This document shows, piece after piece, positions 1 through 7,201 of a DNA stretch of 18,225 nucleotides; positions within the stretch are counted from its first letter, which is position 1; each line of letters begins with the position of its first letter. Made by a program: the position numbers and the translations under genes. Source of the DNA: Methylothermaceae bacterium (GTDB taxonomy: Bacteria > Pseudomonadota > Gammaproteobacteria > Methylococcales > Methylothermaceae); assembly GCA_027024125.1 (NCBI GenBank), contig JALVSV010000110.1, positions 1 to 18,225 of the forward strand, written 5' to 3'. The notes beneath the pieces were generated by a model. That model saw only the letters and a program-made list of their open reading frames with translations. It had not been told where the DNA came from and did not search any database.

Positions 1-615
1 GGCAGCGGAATGACTCAGGGGCGTCTCAGGATCGAGGGTGATGTCGGGGCCCATCTGGGGGCGGAGATGAGCGGTGGCGAAATCGTCGTGACTGGCAATG
101 CCGGCGACTGGGTGGGGCGCGAAATGTCAGGAGGCCGCATCACCATTCGCGGCAATGCGGGACACATGGTGGGCAGCGCCGTGAGGGGCGTGCCGGTCGG
201 AATGCTTGGGGGAGAGATCATCGTCCACGGTAACGTCAGGAATGAAGCCGGCCATGGCATGCGACGGGGACTGATTGCCATCGGTGGCGACAGCGGGGAT
301 TTCACAGGCGTCAGCATGAAAGCCGGAACCGTGGTGGTGATGGGGCAGATGGGCATGCGCCCGGGAGCCGGCATGGTGCGCGGCACCATCATATCCACCC
401 AGCCGGCGGAACTTTTGCCCACTTTCAACTACGACACCACCTATCGCCCTCCCATTATCCGTACCATTCTGATCTATCTGCGCAAATTGGGATTGACGGT
501 CGAGGATACCTACCTCGATGGCCCCTATCAACGCTGGAGTGGCGATTCCATCGAACTCAACAAGGGAGAAATCCTGTTGTACGCGGGGTCCTCAAATTAC
601 TGTGAAAAAACATAG
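1..615 (+). CDS. FhcC-like formyltransferase/hydrolase complex subunit C (5' partial)
   Basis: The reading frame is open from base 1 and ends at TAG 613-615, so the gene starts upstream of the window. The Met codon at 10 is probably internal, because the residues before it (GSG) already match the family. The 204 visible residues hold tandem G-x-x-G-x(3)-G-x-x-M-x-x-G repeats, the beta-helix of the FwdC/FhcC and glutamate synthase GXGXG superfamily. A tail follows, with LLPTF, a TYRPP segment and SGDSIELNKGEIL, typical of the C-terminus of bacterial FhcC. In the complex, FhcC packs with FhcD, FhcA and FhcB, which convert formyl-H4MPT to formate. It is clearly different from the operonic fhcC at 10288-11103, especially in the C-terminal 70 residues, so it is a paralogue and not a recent duplicate. 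Whether it belongs to a second fhc cluster upstream cannot be seen. Confidence 0.85.
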   Translation, partial: GSGMTQGRLRIEGDVGAHLGAEMSGGEIVVTGNAGDWVGREMSGGRITIRGNAGHMVGSAVRGVPVGMLGGEIIVHGNVRNEAGHGMRRGLIAIGGDSGDFTGVSMKAGTVVVMGQMGMRPGAGMVRGTIISTQPAELLPTFNYDTTYRPPIIRTILIYLRKLGLTVEDTYLDGPYQRWSGDSIELNKGEILLYAGSSNYCEKT

Positions 616-617
616 GG

Positions 618-724
618 GAGGGTGCCGGGGGCTTGTCTTCTGGGACGCTGTGAATACTTCCCTGTAATCTTGATCGCGCCCGTCCAGGGCGCGAACACCC
701 TTCAGCCAAGCCCCCGGCACCCTC
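618..724. repeat. 107-bp palindromic intergenic element with 18-bp perfect arms
   Basis: The arm GAGGGTGCCGGGGGCTTG at 618-635 is the exact reverse complement of 707-724. Between them, TCGCGCCC (674-681) and GGGCGCGA (687-694) form a second perfect 8-bp hairpin with a 5-nt loop. The element begins 3 nt after the stop of the fhcC-like gene and ends 45 nt before the stop of the convergent DUF3592 gene. It may therefore act as a bidirectional terminator or mRNA-stabilising structure. The size, nested hairpin and position between convergent genes resemble dispersed REP/MITE-type elements. There is no poly-T tract as in a simple intrinsic terminator. No second copy was seen in this window. Confidence 0.8.
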
Positions 725-769
725 GTGGTTCTTTCATCTTCTGGGGTGAAGTCAAGGGATTCATGAGCG

Positions 770-3025
770 TTAGGGGATCCTCAACCAAACTTCCCAGTCT
801 GGCCGGTTGCCGGCGTAATTCCATTTGAATGGCCAGACCGGCTGGCGGTTTTTGCCGTCCACGGTGGTGGTGTCGATCTGCAGTCCCAGGGGAAAGGGCG
901 AACCCTTTGGAAGCCCGGTCGCCTTCAGATCGATGGCGGCCTCGTACATGCGCACGCCGCCCTGGACGAAGGTGGCCGTTGGCGGATGGGGAAAGACGCC
1001 GCCGTCGTAGATGGTATCCAGGGCTTTCCAGCGGATCGCTTTCGGCAGCTTGTCCCTTTCGCGCCAGTCCTTGACTTTGGGGGCGTCCCTGGGTTTGATC
1101 CGGTTGGAGCGAATGCCCTTGCTCGGGTGACCGTCCGAATAGATAAAGAAATACTCGTTGGCGAAATCGGGTGACAAGTGAGCGTTCAGGAGCACCCGGG
1201 CACTGTCGTAGTTGGATTTCACCGGCCCTTGCGGGACGGCCACCCCAAGATAGAGGAAATCGCCATCGGTCTTGAGGTAAACGCGCGCCTTCGATCCCCT
1301 GGGTGCGAACACCAATGCGTCATTCCATTCGTCGCTCAAAATGCCGTTGATGACTGGTGCATCTCCATCAGGCACCGAATAAACCTGGATCTTCTGCGGT
1401 GGCCGCGTCCGTCTCGCCATGGCGGCGATCACCTTGCGGATGGCTTGTTCCTCGGGCCAGGGATCGAGCCAGTTGTAACGGAACAGGAGATTCTCGACCC
1501 GTTCCTCGGTGTAGGTCGGGCGTTCCCATTTGCAGCGCTGCAGGCGGGCGAACAGATCATCCAACCTGCCACCCTGGGTGATCTCCCTGTCGATACCGGC
1601 CAGCAGGTCCGGACAGGGCGAGGGTTCTTGCCCGATCCTGGCCAGAAACCGGCGCACCGGTTCCGGTACCTTCCTGGGCTGCCTCTTGATAGCTGACCTG
1701 GGCTGGATGGTCTGGACGACGACCTGTTTGCCAGTGGGTAGGGAAACCGGTTTGTCTTGTGGGGTTGCCGGTTTCGTGGTTTTTACCGTCGGTCCAGGTT
1801 GGAGCGGAGCCCGGTTTTCGCTGATTGGATTTGAGTTCCCGGCGTGGGCGGTGGCAGGCTGGGTGGTTTGCTTGTCCTGATTCTTGAACCAGAGTTTGGC
1901 GAACACGCCCACAAAGATCGCCAAAAAGATCAGATTGCCCAGTGTGGCTATTTTACGAATAGCGGTCGGGGTGACGATGTTGGCATGCCGTGGATCGGTT
2001 CGGCCGCCGCTTGGCCGTGTCGTCGCCTTTGCCGTGCGCGCCAGCCGGGTGGCGCTTGGCGTCTCCCGTGGTCTCAACCGGAAAATGGCGATGCCAATTA
2101 CCATGAAAATGGCTCCAAACAAGGCCGGAATCCATATGTAACCGAACTTGCCGGGTTCTAGCACCGCCTCCGAAGGATCGTCCGGATTGTAGGCCACCTG
2201 GACATGTTTGCCTGCCGGGTATTCGGTCACGATCTTCTCTACCAGAGACCGGATTGAAATGGAACCTGCCTCATGCCGGTAGACGTGGTTGCCGGTATAG
2301 GTTCTGCCACCGACCTGATAGCGGAACACGATCCTGGGTTGGTACACGACGGTCGAGGTGCTCGTGCGGACACCTCCCGTGCTCAGTGCCTGTGCGATCT
2401 GACTTTTTTCTATGACGGCCCGGGTCCGCGGCCACGACTTCGTTTCCAGGTCAAGCCAGATTGGATAGGCCCCGATGGCAATAAACAACAGTCCAGCCAG
2501 AATGAACACCCAAGCGGGCAGACTGAATCTGCGAGGTGTTTGTACCGTGGTCATCTCGATACCTCCTTCAGCGGATTGGGTTGGCGCGTCGTCCGGCCAA
2601 AACAGCCAGGCGAGCAGGAACCCTGTGAGGGGAAAAATCAGCACGATCCAGGCGAACCCGCCATGTTTCAATGCGTTCGATACGGCGGTTTCGGCAAACA
2701 TCAGGCTCAGTCCTGCGATCAGAACCGCCATGCGGCGCCCGCCTTCCTTGCCGAGAACGCACAGATACCCGCTCCCATTTGCGTGCAGGTAGCGCCTGGC
2801 TGGATCGGCCAGGATGTCGGGACGGTAGCCTGGGCAGATTCTGCTGTCCGGCGCCCTGATCACCCACCCGCGGTACAGGGCGTACAGACTGGCGGGCAAT
2901 CCCAGCAGCACGATACCCCGGATCCAGAACGGCATCAGGGGTTTGATGTGCAGGTAGCCCCACAGAATCAAGTTGATTCCGGCGAGCGCCACAATACCGG
3001 GAAGCGAGGAACGGAGGTGGCGCAT
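770..3025 (-). CDS. Multi-spanning membrane protein, DUF3592 domain plus C-terminal CBM9-like domain
   Basis: The protein is 751 aa from the ATG at 3025; an in-frame TTG at 3073 would add 16 residues, and neither start has a good Shine-Dalgarno. From the ATG there are about four hydrophobic helices in the first 140 residues. A fifth helix leads into a DUF3592 domain (roughly residues 190-310) with FRYQVGGRTYTGN and the VAYNPDDPSEAVLEPG motif, closed by another helix. A further helix lies near residue 365, then a Pro/Lys-rich linker. The last 190 residues start with PVINGILSDEWNDA and continue as a beta-rich domain ending YAGNRPDWEVWLRIP, the pattern of CBM9-like carbohydrate-binding modules of DOMON/CBM9 type. 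By membrane order this domain may face the periplasm (inference). The ligand is unknown. It stands alone on the minus strand, convergent with the fhcC-like gene. Confidence 0.75.
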   Translation of the reverse strand: MRHLRSSLPGIVALAGINLILWGYLHIKPLMPFWIRGIVLLGLPASLYALYRGWVIRAPDSRICPGYRPDILADPARRYLHANGSGYLCVLGKEGGRRMAVLIAGLSLMFAETAVSNALKHGGFAWIVLIFPLTGFLLAWLFWPDDAPTQSAEGGIEMTTVQTPRRFSLPAWVFILAGLLFIAIGAYPIWLDLETKSWPRTRAVIEKSQIAQALSTGGVRTSTSTVVYQPRIVFRYQVGGRTYTGNHVYRHEAGSISIRSLVEKIVTEYPAGKHVQVAYNPDDPSEAVLEPGKFGYIWIPALFGAIFMVIGIAIFRLRPRETPSATRLARTAKATTRPSGGRTDPRHANIVTPTAIRKIATLGNLIFLAIFVGVFAKLWFKNQDKQTTQPATAHAGNSNPISENRAPLQPGPTVKTTKPATPQDKPVSLPTGKQVVVQTIQPRSAIKRQPRKVPEPVRRFLARIGQEPSPCPDLLAGIDREITQGGRLDDLFARLQRCKWERPTYTEERVENLLFRYNWLDPWPEEQAIRKVIAAMARRTRPPQKIQVYSVPDGDAPVINGILSDEWNDALVFAPRGSKARVYLKTDGDFLYLGVAVPQGPVKSNYDSARVLLNAHLSPDFANEYFFIYSDGHPSKGIRSNRIKPRDAPKVKDWRERDKLPKAIRWKALDTIYDGGVFPHPPTATFVQGGVRMYEAAIDLKATGLPKGSPFPLGLQIDTTTVDGKNRQPVWPFKWNYAGNRPDWEVWLRIP

Positions 3026-3178
3026 CGCTTTAATCGACCGCTTTGCCGGTGGCAAGGGGCTTTCCTTTGGCAACGATGGGGTGGATCCCTCGTGCGGGTG
3101 GATCAGCCGGTGGGGATGAAACCGAAAGGTATGCGAGCCATTTCATGGGGGTCACCTGTCGTCCAGGTCGTCGATCCA

Positions 3179-3207
3179 AGTATAGAACCTGAATTTTGCA
3201 ATGTGAC
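3179..3207 (-). promoter_or_regulatory. Candidate sigma70 promoter for the DUF3592/CBM9 gene
   Basis: On the minus strand GTCACA (3202-3207) and TATACT (3179-3184) are separated by exactly 17 nt. They match the sigma70 consensus at 4/6 and 5/6 positions. Transcription would begin about 100-150 nt before the possible start codons. This is based on motif match alone. Confidence 0.3.
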
Positions 3208-3452
3208 TCGAGCGCCCGATTTCACCCATATCCAAACGACGAATGGCCAGGCACCCTTCCCTTGGAATCCAGAGAATGAATCCTGCGAACATTTCCGGAA
3301 GCGTCGGTCACGCCAGGGATCTTCTGATGGTTGTCACAAATTTTTACAGAAAAAAAACATGGAATGGATATCCTATTGATCTTTCACCATATTGTATTGG
3401 AGGCATGGATATTGCCTTTTGTTTTCCTGATTTCAACTTTGATGTGTTCACC

Positions 3453-3458
3453 AGGAGG
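3453..3458 (+). promoter_or_regulatory. Shine-Dalgarno AGGAGG fixing the start of the 229-aa gene
   Basis: AGGAGG ends 6 nt before the ATG at 3465. This perfect site decides the start against four upstream in-frame Met codons without comparable signals. Confidence 0.75.
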
Positions 3459-3464
3459 TTCTCT

Positions 3465-4154
3465 ATGGATCTGACAGATTTCACCGTGCCTGGCTATTCG
3501 AAATGGACGTCGCAAATTCTGGAAATGCCAATCTGGTTACCGGTCCGTGATCCTCGAGACATCGATTCCGTGGATCCGTCTTATGTTGTGAATACTTCCG
3601 TGGCCCTTGGTGTGGCACAAGGTGAAGCATTTGGTGACAAGGAGTGGATCGCGGCCGGTACACCGCTGGGGATCGAACTCGCCGCCTTCATCCAAGCCAC
3701 GTTGCTCTGGGAAGACTTCAGTCTGCCGCCTGTTTTGATGGATCATTTCGGGACACTGGACGATTTGGTTTTTTGCGCTCTGGGACTCAAACAGGACAAA
3801 GACGCGGGTAGCCAGGTGAAAGAGGCGATGGAAAGCTTTTTCAGTCAGCTGAATGGCACTTCGGAAACTGGGGGTTCCTGGTCAATCTCGCAGACGCTGA
3901 TTGGTTGCGAGAGCTACAAGTTGTGTAGAAATGCCGGTGTTCGCAAGGAAGGACAGGAGTTCGTGATCGGTGTGGTCAAGGTCGAATTCTATGAAGTGAT
4001 CGGCGTTTGTTACCCCTGGGGAGAGGTGTCGTCGACCATGGAATCCGGGGGTCGGGTCCCGTGGGGTCAAAGTGGGGAGATCGAAGTGGTGGGCAAGGGC
4101 GTTGAGAGACTTACCCTACCTTACTCACCCAGTTGCAGGAACAGGTTGCGTTGA
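3465..4154 (+). CDS. Hypothetical protein, 229 aa, family not recognised
   Basis: The ATG at 3465 has a perfect Shine-Dalgarno (AGGAGG, 6-nt spacing). The product is soluble-looking, rich in Trp, Gly and acidic residues, with no signal peptide or membrane helix. Visible features are an N-terminal MPIWLPVRDPRDID segment, a Leu/Ala-rich hydrophobic middle (GIELAAFIQATLLWEDF) and a C-terminal beta-type segment containing EFVIGVVKVEFYEVIG. I do not recognise a family and assign no function. The last 34 nt overlap the 3' end of the convergent ABC-2 permease gene (4121-4154), a tail-to-tail overlap in which each transcript is antisense to the other's end. The Shine-Dalgarno and uninterrupted frame favour a real gene, though composition around the start is slightly AT-rich. 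Confidence 0.65.
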   Translation: MDLTDFTVPGYSKWTSQILEMPIWLPVRDPRDIDSVDPSYVVNTSVALGVAQGEAFGDKEWIAAGTPLGIELAAFIQATLLWEDFSLPPVLMDHFGTLDDLVFCALGLKQDKDAGSQVKEAMESFFSQLNGTSETGGSWSISQTLIGCESYKLCRNAGVRKEGQEFVIGVVKVEFYEVIGVCYPWGEVSSTMESGGRVPWGQSGEIEVVGKGVERLTLPYSPSCRNRLR

Positions 4155-4927
4155 CGGGCCACATGGAACGACCACATCAGTACCAGAGAACCCAACAATA
4201 GATACCCGATATTGAGGCCAATAGCCCATTGCAGGTGATGCCAGGAAAAGGTGTGCTCTATCATCAGAATTCGCATGCCTTCGAATACATGGGAAGAGGG
4301 CAGGGCCAGGGCCACGGGTTGCAGCCATCCGGGTAGCACCGAGACCGGATAGTAGATACCACTGATTGGGGCAATGGCAAAGATCAAGGCCCAAGCCAAT
4401 CCTTCTGCTCCCAAACCGTAACGCAGGATCAGGGCAATGACCACCAGCCCGATGGACCATCCCATGACCAGCAGATTGAAAAAGAAGGCAATCAATGGCA
4501 GCCCCATGGTGAAGATGGAGTATCGATACAGAACGATAGCCAGGCCTGCCGCGGCTCCCACACCCACCAGGGTCCGTAGCAGGCTGATGGCCATCAATGC
4601 CGTCAACCATTCCCATGGCCTGAGGGGGGTCACAAAGAGCTGGCCGAGATTGCGCGACCACATCTCCTCCAGAAATACCACCGAAACCCCTAGCTGGGCC
4701 CGAAAAAGCACGTCCCAGAGCAATACTGCGGCGATGAACAGTCCGGCTGCCTGGGCGATCCAGTCGCTGTGACCTGCCAGAAATCGGTTGATCAGTCCCC
4801 ACAGGATCATCTGTACCGTGGGCCAGTAGGCCAGTTCGATCACCCTGGGCCAGGAACCGCGTAGAAGATACAGATAGCGGATGATGAGCGCGTTGATCCG
4901 TTCCGCACTGGAGATGACGCCTTTCAT
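4121..4927 (-). CDS. ABC-2 type transporter permease
   Basis: The 268-aa integral membrane protein has about six hydrophobic helices and a long connecting segment (LEEMWSRNLGQLFVTPLRPWEW). This layout is that of ABC-2 permeases of the NodJ/drug and polysaccharide exporter type. The helix pair around PISGIYYPVSVLPGWLQPVALALPSSHVFEGMRIL is the characteristic C-terminal ABC-2 signature region. The start ATG (4925-4927) overlaps the TGA of the ATPase gene as ATGA, so the two are translationally coupled and should form one half-transporter pair. The substrate cannot be deduced. The 3' end overlaps the convergent 229-aa gene by 34 nt. Confidence 0.9.
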   Translation of the reverse strand: MKGVISSAERINALIIRYLYLLRGSWPRVIELAYWPTVQMILWGLINRFLAGHSDWIAQAAGLFIAAVLLWDVLFRAQLGVSVVFLEEMWSRNLGQLFVTPLRPWEWLTALMAISLLRTLVGVGAAAGLAIVLYRYSIFTMGLPLIAFFFNLLVMGWSIGLVVIALILRYGLGAEGLAWALIFAIAPISGIYYPVSVLPGWLQPVALALPSSHVFEGMRILMIEHTFSWHHLQWAIGLNIGYLLLGSLVLMWSFHVARQRNLFLQLGE

Positions 4928-5658
4928 GCAGGTTGCCCCCGGGCGATATCGATGAATACTTCTTCCAGGGTTTGGCGGCCATATTGTCTTAGCAAAGATC
5001 GGGGCGTCCCTCTGGCGGCGATACGGCCCTGTTTGAGGATGTGGATTTCATCACACAATCTCTCCACCTCCATCATGTTGTGTGACGCCAGAAGGACCGT
5101 GGCTCCCGATCTCTGTTGATAGTCCTGCAGATAGCCCCGGATTCTTTCGGCGGAATCGGGATCGAGGGAAGCAGTCGGCTCGTCCATCAGCAGGACTTCG
5201 GGGTGGTTGAGGAGCGACTTGGCCAGGGCGATCCGGGTCTTCTGACCCGATGACAGGGAGCCTGAAGGGCGCCGCAGAAGTACACCCAGGTCCAGCAATT
5301 CTGACAATTCGTGGATCCTTTGTTTGCGTCGTGACACATTGTAGAGGCGGGCGTAGATGTCCAAGTTTTCCCACACGGTCAAACGGTGGGGTAGATCCAC
5401 ATAAGGAGAGGTGAAATTCATTCGTCCCAGCGCCCGGTATCGATGGCGAACCATATCTTCCCCCAGCACTTTCACTTCTCCAGAAGTGGGCAGTAACAGT
5501 CCCAACAGAATGGCCAGCGTGGTGGTTTTTCCCGCTCCATTACCGCCCAGAAGGGCACTGATTTTCCCCCGGGGAACGGTAAAGGAAACATCGTCCAGCG
5601 CGGTGACACCATCGTACACCTTGCACAAGTGCCTGACTTCTATGGCTGCTTCACTCAT
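4924..5658 (-). CDS. ABC transporter ATP-binding protein (ABC-2 partner)
   Basis: The product is 244 aa from the ATG at 5658, which is preceded by GGAGA about 5-6 nt away. The frame stays open upstream to 5802, but the extra 48 residues lack ABC homology. The order of motifs is canonical: Walker A GGNGAGKTTT (usual Pro replaced by Gly), a Q-loop region NFTSPYVDLPHRLTVWENL, signature LSSGQKTRIALAKSLL and Walker B VLLMDEPTASLDPDS, then the SHNMMEVERLCDE switch His. It resembles NodI/CcmA-like exporters of the DRA family. It is the first gene of a two-gene operon with the ABC-2 permease and is divergent from the fhc operon across a 255-nt region. It probably powers export of an unidentified small molecule or glycan. 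Confidence 0.92.
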   Translation of the reverse strand: MSEAAIEVRHLCKVYDGVTALDDVSFTVPRGKISALLGGNGAGKTTTLAILLGLLLPTSGEVKVLGEDMVRHRYRALGRMNFTSPYVDLPHRLTVWENLDIYARLYNVSRRKQRIHELSELLDLGVLLRRPSGSLSSGQKTRIALAKSLLNHPEVLLMDEPTASLDPDSAERIRGYLQDYQQRSGATVLLASHNMMEVERLCDEIHILKQGRIAARGTPRSLLRQYGRQTLEEVFIDIARGQPA

Positions 5659-5745
5659 GCTTTCTCCATATTCGGGTACGATCAGGCCGGGAAAGCTATT
5701 TTCCCGGGTCTCTATGTGGACGGCGGTCTTTTGGACCGGGCCCCA

Positions 5746-5751
5746 ATTATA
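5746..5751 (-). promoter_or_regulatory. Candidate -10 box for the ABC-2 operon
   Basis: A perfect TATAAT is read on the minus strand 88 nt before the ATPase ATG. No matching -35 hexamer is visible at 16-18 nt spacing, and there is no TG extension, so the call rests on the -10 alone. Confidence 0.25.
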
Positions 5752-5860
5752 TGGACAATTGCAGGCGTACATACATTTTAAAGAATTCCTTTCATCACTC
5801 ACCCTGGAATTAGGAACTGCTGTCCTGCCTCGACCTACCTGGAGTTTCGTGGCATGACGT

Positions 5861-5869
5861 TGTTATAAT
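5861..5869 (+). promoter_or_regulatory. Extended -10 promoter element of the fhc operon
   Basis: TGTTATAAT contains a consensus TATAAT (5864-5869) with the TGn extension. The best -35 is weak (TGGAGT, 18-nt spacing, 3/6), which is usual for extended -10 promoters. Transcription would start near 5876, giving a leader of about 38 nt before fhcB. Confidence 0.6.
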
Positions 5870-5913
5870 TCACTCAATTAGGGCCTTGGCTTTGGTAACG
5901 ATCGAGGAATGGC

Positions 5914-7191
5914 ATGGCGAACATGAATGAACAGGGAGTTTGGGAACACGTCCCCAGCCCGTTTTGTGGTATTGGCTCCGATGATCTGAAGATCAGGGTA
6001 TCCGGTAGTCGGGTTGAAGTACTGGAGCACGGGGATGCAGTGACCAAGGCGGCCTTCGAGCATCCCTTGGGCGAAACCCAGCCATTGGTCGATGGCAAGC
6101 CGGCTTCGCTTGAACAGGCGGTGGCAAGGGCCGCGGGTATCGTTGCGGAAGCTGAATTACCGCTACTGGCAGGGCTGGCCACAGATGTAGCAGGCATGAG
6201 GGCAGCCCTGTCGCTGGCAGATCATATCGGCGCAGTGGTGGATAATATGAACAGCACGGCGGCGATGCGCAATATCCTGGTATTGCAGGACAGTGGCTGG
6301 ATGACCACTACCTTAGCCGAAGTCAAGAATCGGGCGGATCTTTTTGTCGCCGTCGGAGTGGACGTCGAAGCCCTTTTTCCCCGTTTCTTCGAGCGTCATA
6401 TTTGGGTCGACGGCATGTTCGTCGAGGCCGCTGACCGGCGGATCGTCTATATCGGCAAAGGGCCATCGGGGTATGCTGCAGTCTCACCGGATGGGCGAAA
6501 ACCCCGGGTACTGCTATGTGAAGAAGAGGATCTACCGGCAGTGGTCTCCATGTTGCGCCTGTTGGTGAACGATCGGCCGGTGGGTGTGGATTCTGTGGGG
6601 GGGATTCCCATTACGGAATTGAAATCCCTGGCCAAGCAGTTGAAAGGTGCCAATTATGGTGTGGTTGCATGGGCAGCAGGCGCCATGGACTGGAATCATG
6701 CAGAGCTTACGGTCCAGTCGATCTGTGAGATGGTCAAGGACCTCAACCATACCACCCGATGTTCCGGCCTGCCCCTGGGCGGCAGGGAAGGGGATCAGAC
6801 CGCCAATCAGGTTTGCGGATGGCAGACAGGATACCCTGTACGGACACGGTTCAGCCGCGGTATCCCCGAATACGATCCTTATCTCAACGCATCCGAAAGG
6901 CTGTTGGGCAGTAGGGAAGTCGATGCGCTCCTGTGGTTGTCCGCCTACAACTGCGCCAATACCCCACCCGATACCGATTTGCCGACCGTGGTGTTGGGCC
7001 GCAGCGGCATGACCTTCGACCAAACGCCCCAGGTGTATATTCCTGTCGGAGTGCCAGGCATCGATCATGCAGGTCACACCTACCGATTGGACAACGTGGT
7101 TGCTGTGCGTCTGTTCAAGCTGCGCGACAGCGGGCTCCCCAGTAGTGCACAGGTGCTGCAGCTCATAGAGCAGTCGGTGCGGTACGGCTGA
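5914..7191 (+). CDS. fhcB: Formyltransferase/hydrolase complex subunit B
   Basis: The 425-aa protein starts at an ATG with GAGG 6 nt upstream. It is the bacterial homologue of formylmethanofuran dehydrogenase subunit B, a molybdopterin-oxidoreductase fold protein. Recognisable segments are the N-terminal SPFCGIGSDDL, VVDNMNSTAAMRN, TTTLAEVKNRADLFVAVGVD and GNQ-type NQVCGWQTGYPVRTRFSRG. In archaeal FwdB the N-terminal motif carries several Fe-S cysteines and a later Cys or Sec binds W/Mo. Here only C18 remains, flanked by S15 and S22, and the metal-ligand site reads NSTAAMRN. The protein should therefore be redox-inactive and serve as a structural partner of FhcA, as is established for bacterial Fhc. 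It is the first gene of the fhc operon, followed after 10 nt by a DUF3592 gene. Confidence 0.93.
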   Translation: MANMNEQGVWEHVPSPFCGIGSDDLKIRVSGSRVEVLEHGDAVTKAAFEHPLGETQPLVDGKPASLEQAVARAAGIVAEAELPLLAGLATDVAGMRAALSLADHIGAVVDNMNSTAAMRNILVLQDSGWMTTTLAEVKNRADLFVAVGVDVEALFPRFFERHIWVDGMFVEAADRRIVYIGKGPSGYAAVSPDGRKPRVLLCEEEDLPAVVSMLRLLVNDRPVGVDSVGGIPITELKSLAKQLKGANYGVVAWAAGAMDWNHAELTVQSICEMVKDLNHTTRCSGLPLGGREGDQTANQVCGWQTGYPVRTRFSRGIPEYDPYLNASERLLGSREVDALLWLSAYNCANTPPDTDLPTVVLGRSGMTFDQTPQVYIPVGVPGIDHAGHTYRLDNVVAVRLFKLRDSGLPSSAQVLQLIEQSVRYG

Positions 7192-7201
7192 ATTGATACA
7201 G

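Larger units (their letters stand above)
3026..3464. other. Intergenic region between divergent genes
   Basis: This stretch separates the minus-strand DUF3592/CBM9 gene from the plus-strand 229-aa gene. The plus frame stays open through part of it with several Met codons (3276, 3327, 3406), but none has a ribosome binding site as good as the one for 3465. The part from about 3330 to 3440 is visibly AT-richer than its surroundings, as expected for upstream regulatory DNA. A possible minus-strand promoter at 3179-3207 is listed separately. I saw no convincing plus-strand promoter, RNA gene or long repeat. Confidence 0.5.

Noticed and set aside
2273..3379. 368-aa plus-strand reading frame
   Set aside because: It lies opposite the DUF3592/CBM9 gene, has low-complexity Gln/Pro/Arg-rich composition and no recognisable domain; a shadow frame.
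3243..3464. Longer start for the 229-aa protein (up to 74 extra residues)
   Set aside because: The ATG at 3465 has a perfect AGGAGG site; the upstream Met codons lack one and the sequence looks non-coding.
5659..5802. N-terminal extension of the ABC ATPase (48 residues, including a Cys-containing MYACNCPYN stretch)
   Set aside because: The ATG at 5658 has a good Shine-Dalgarno, and ABC homology begins just after it; the extension overlaps the likely promoter region.
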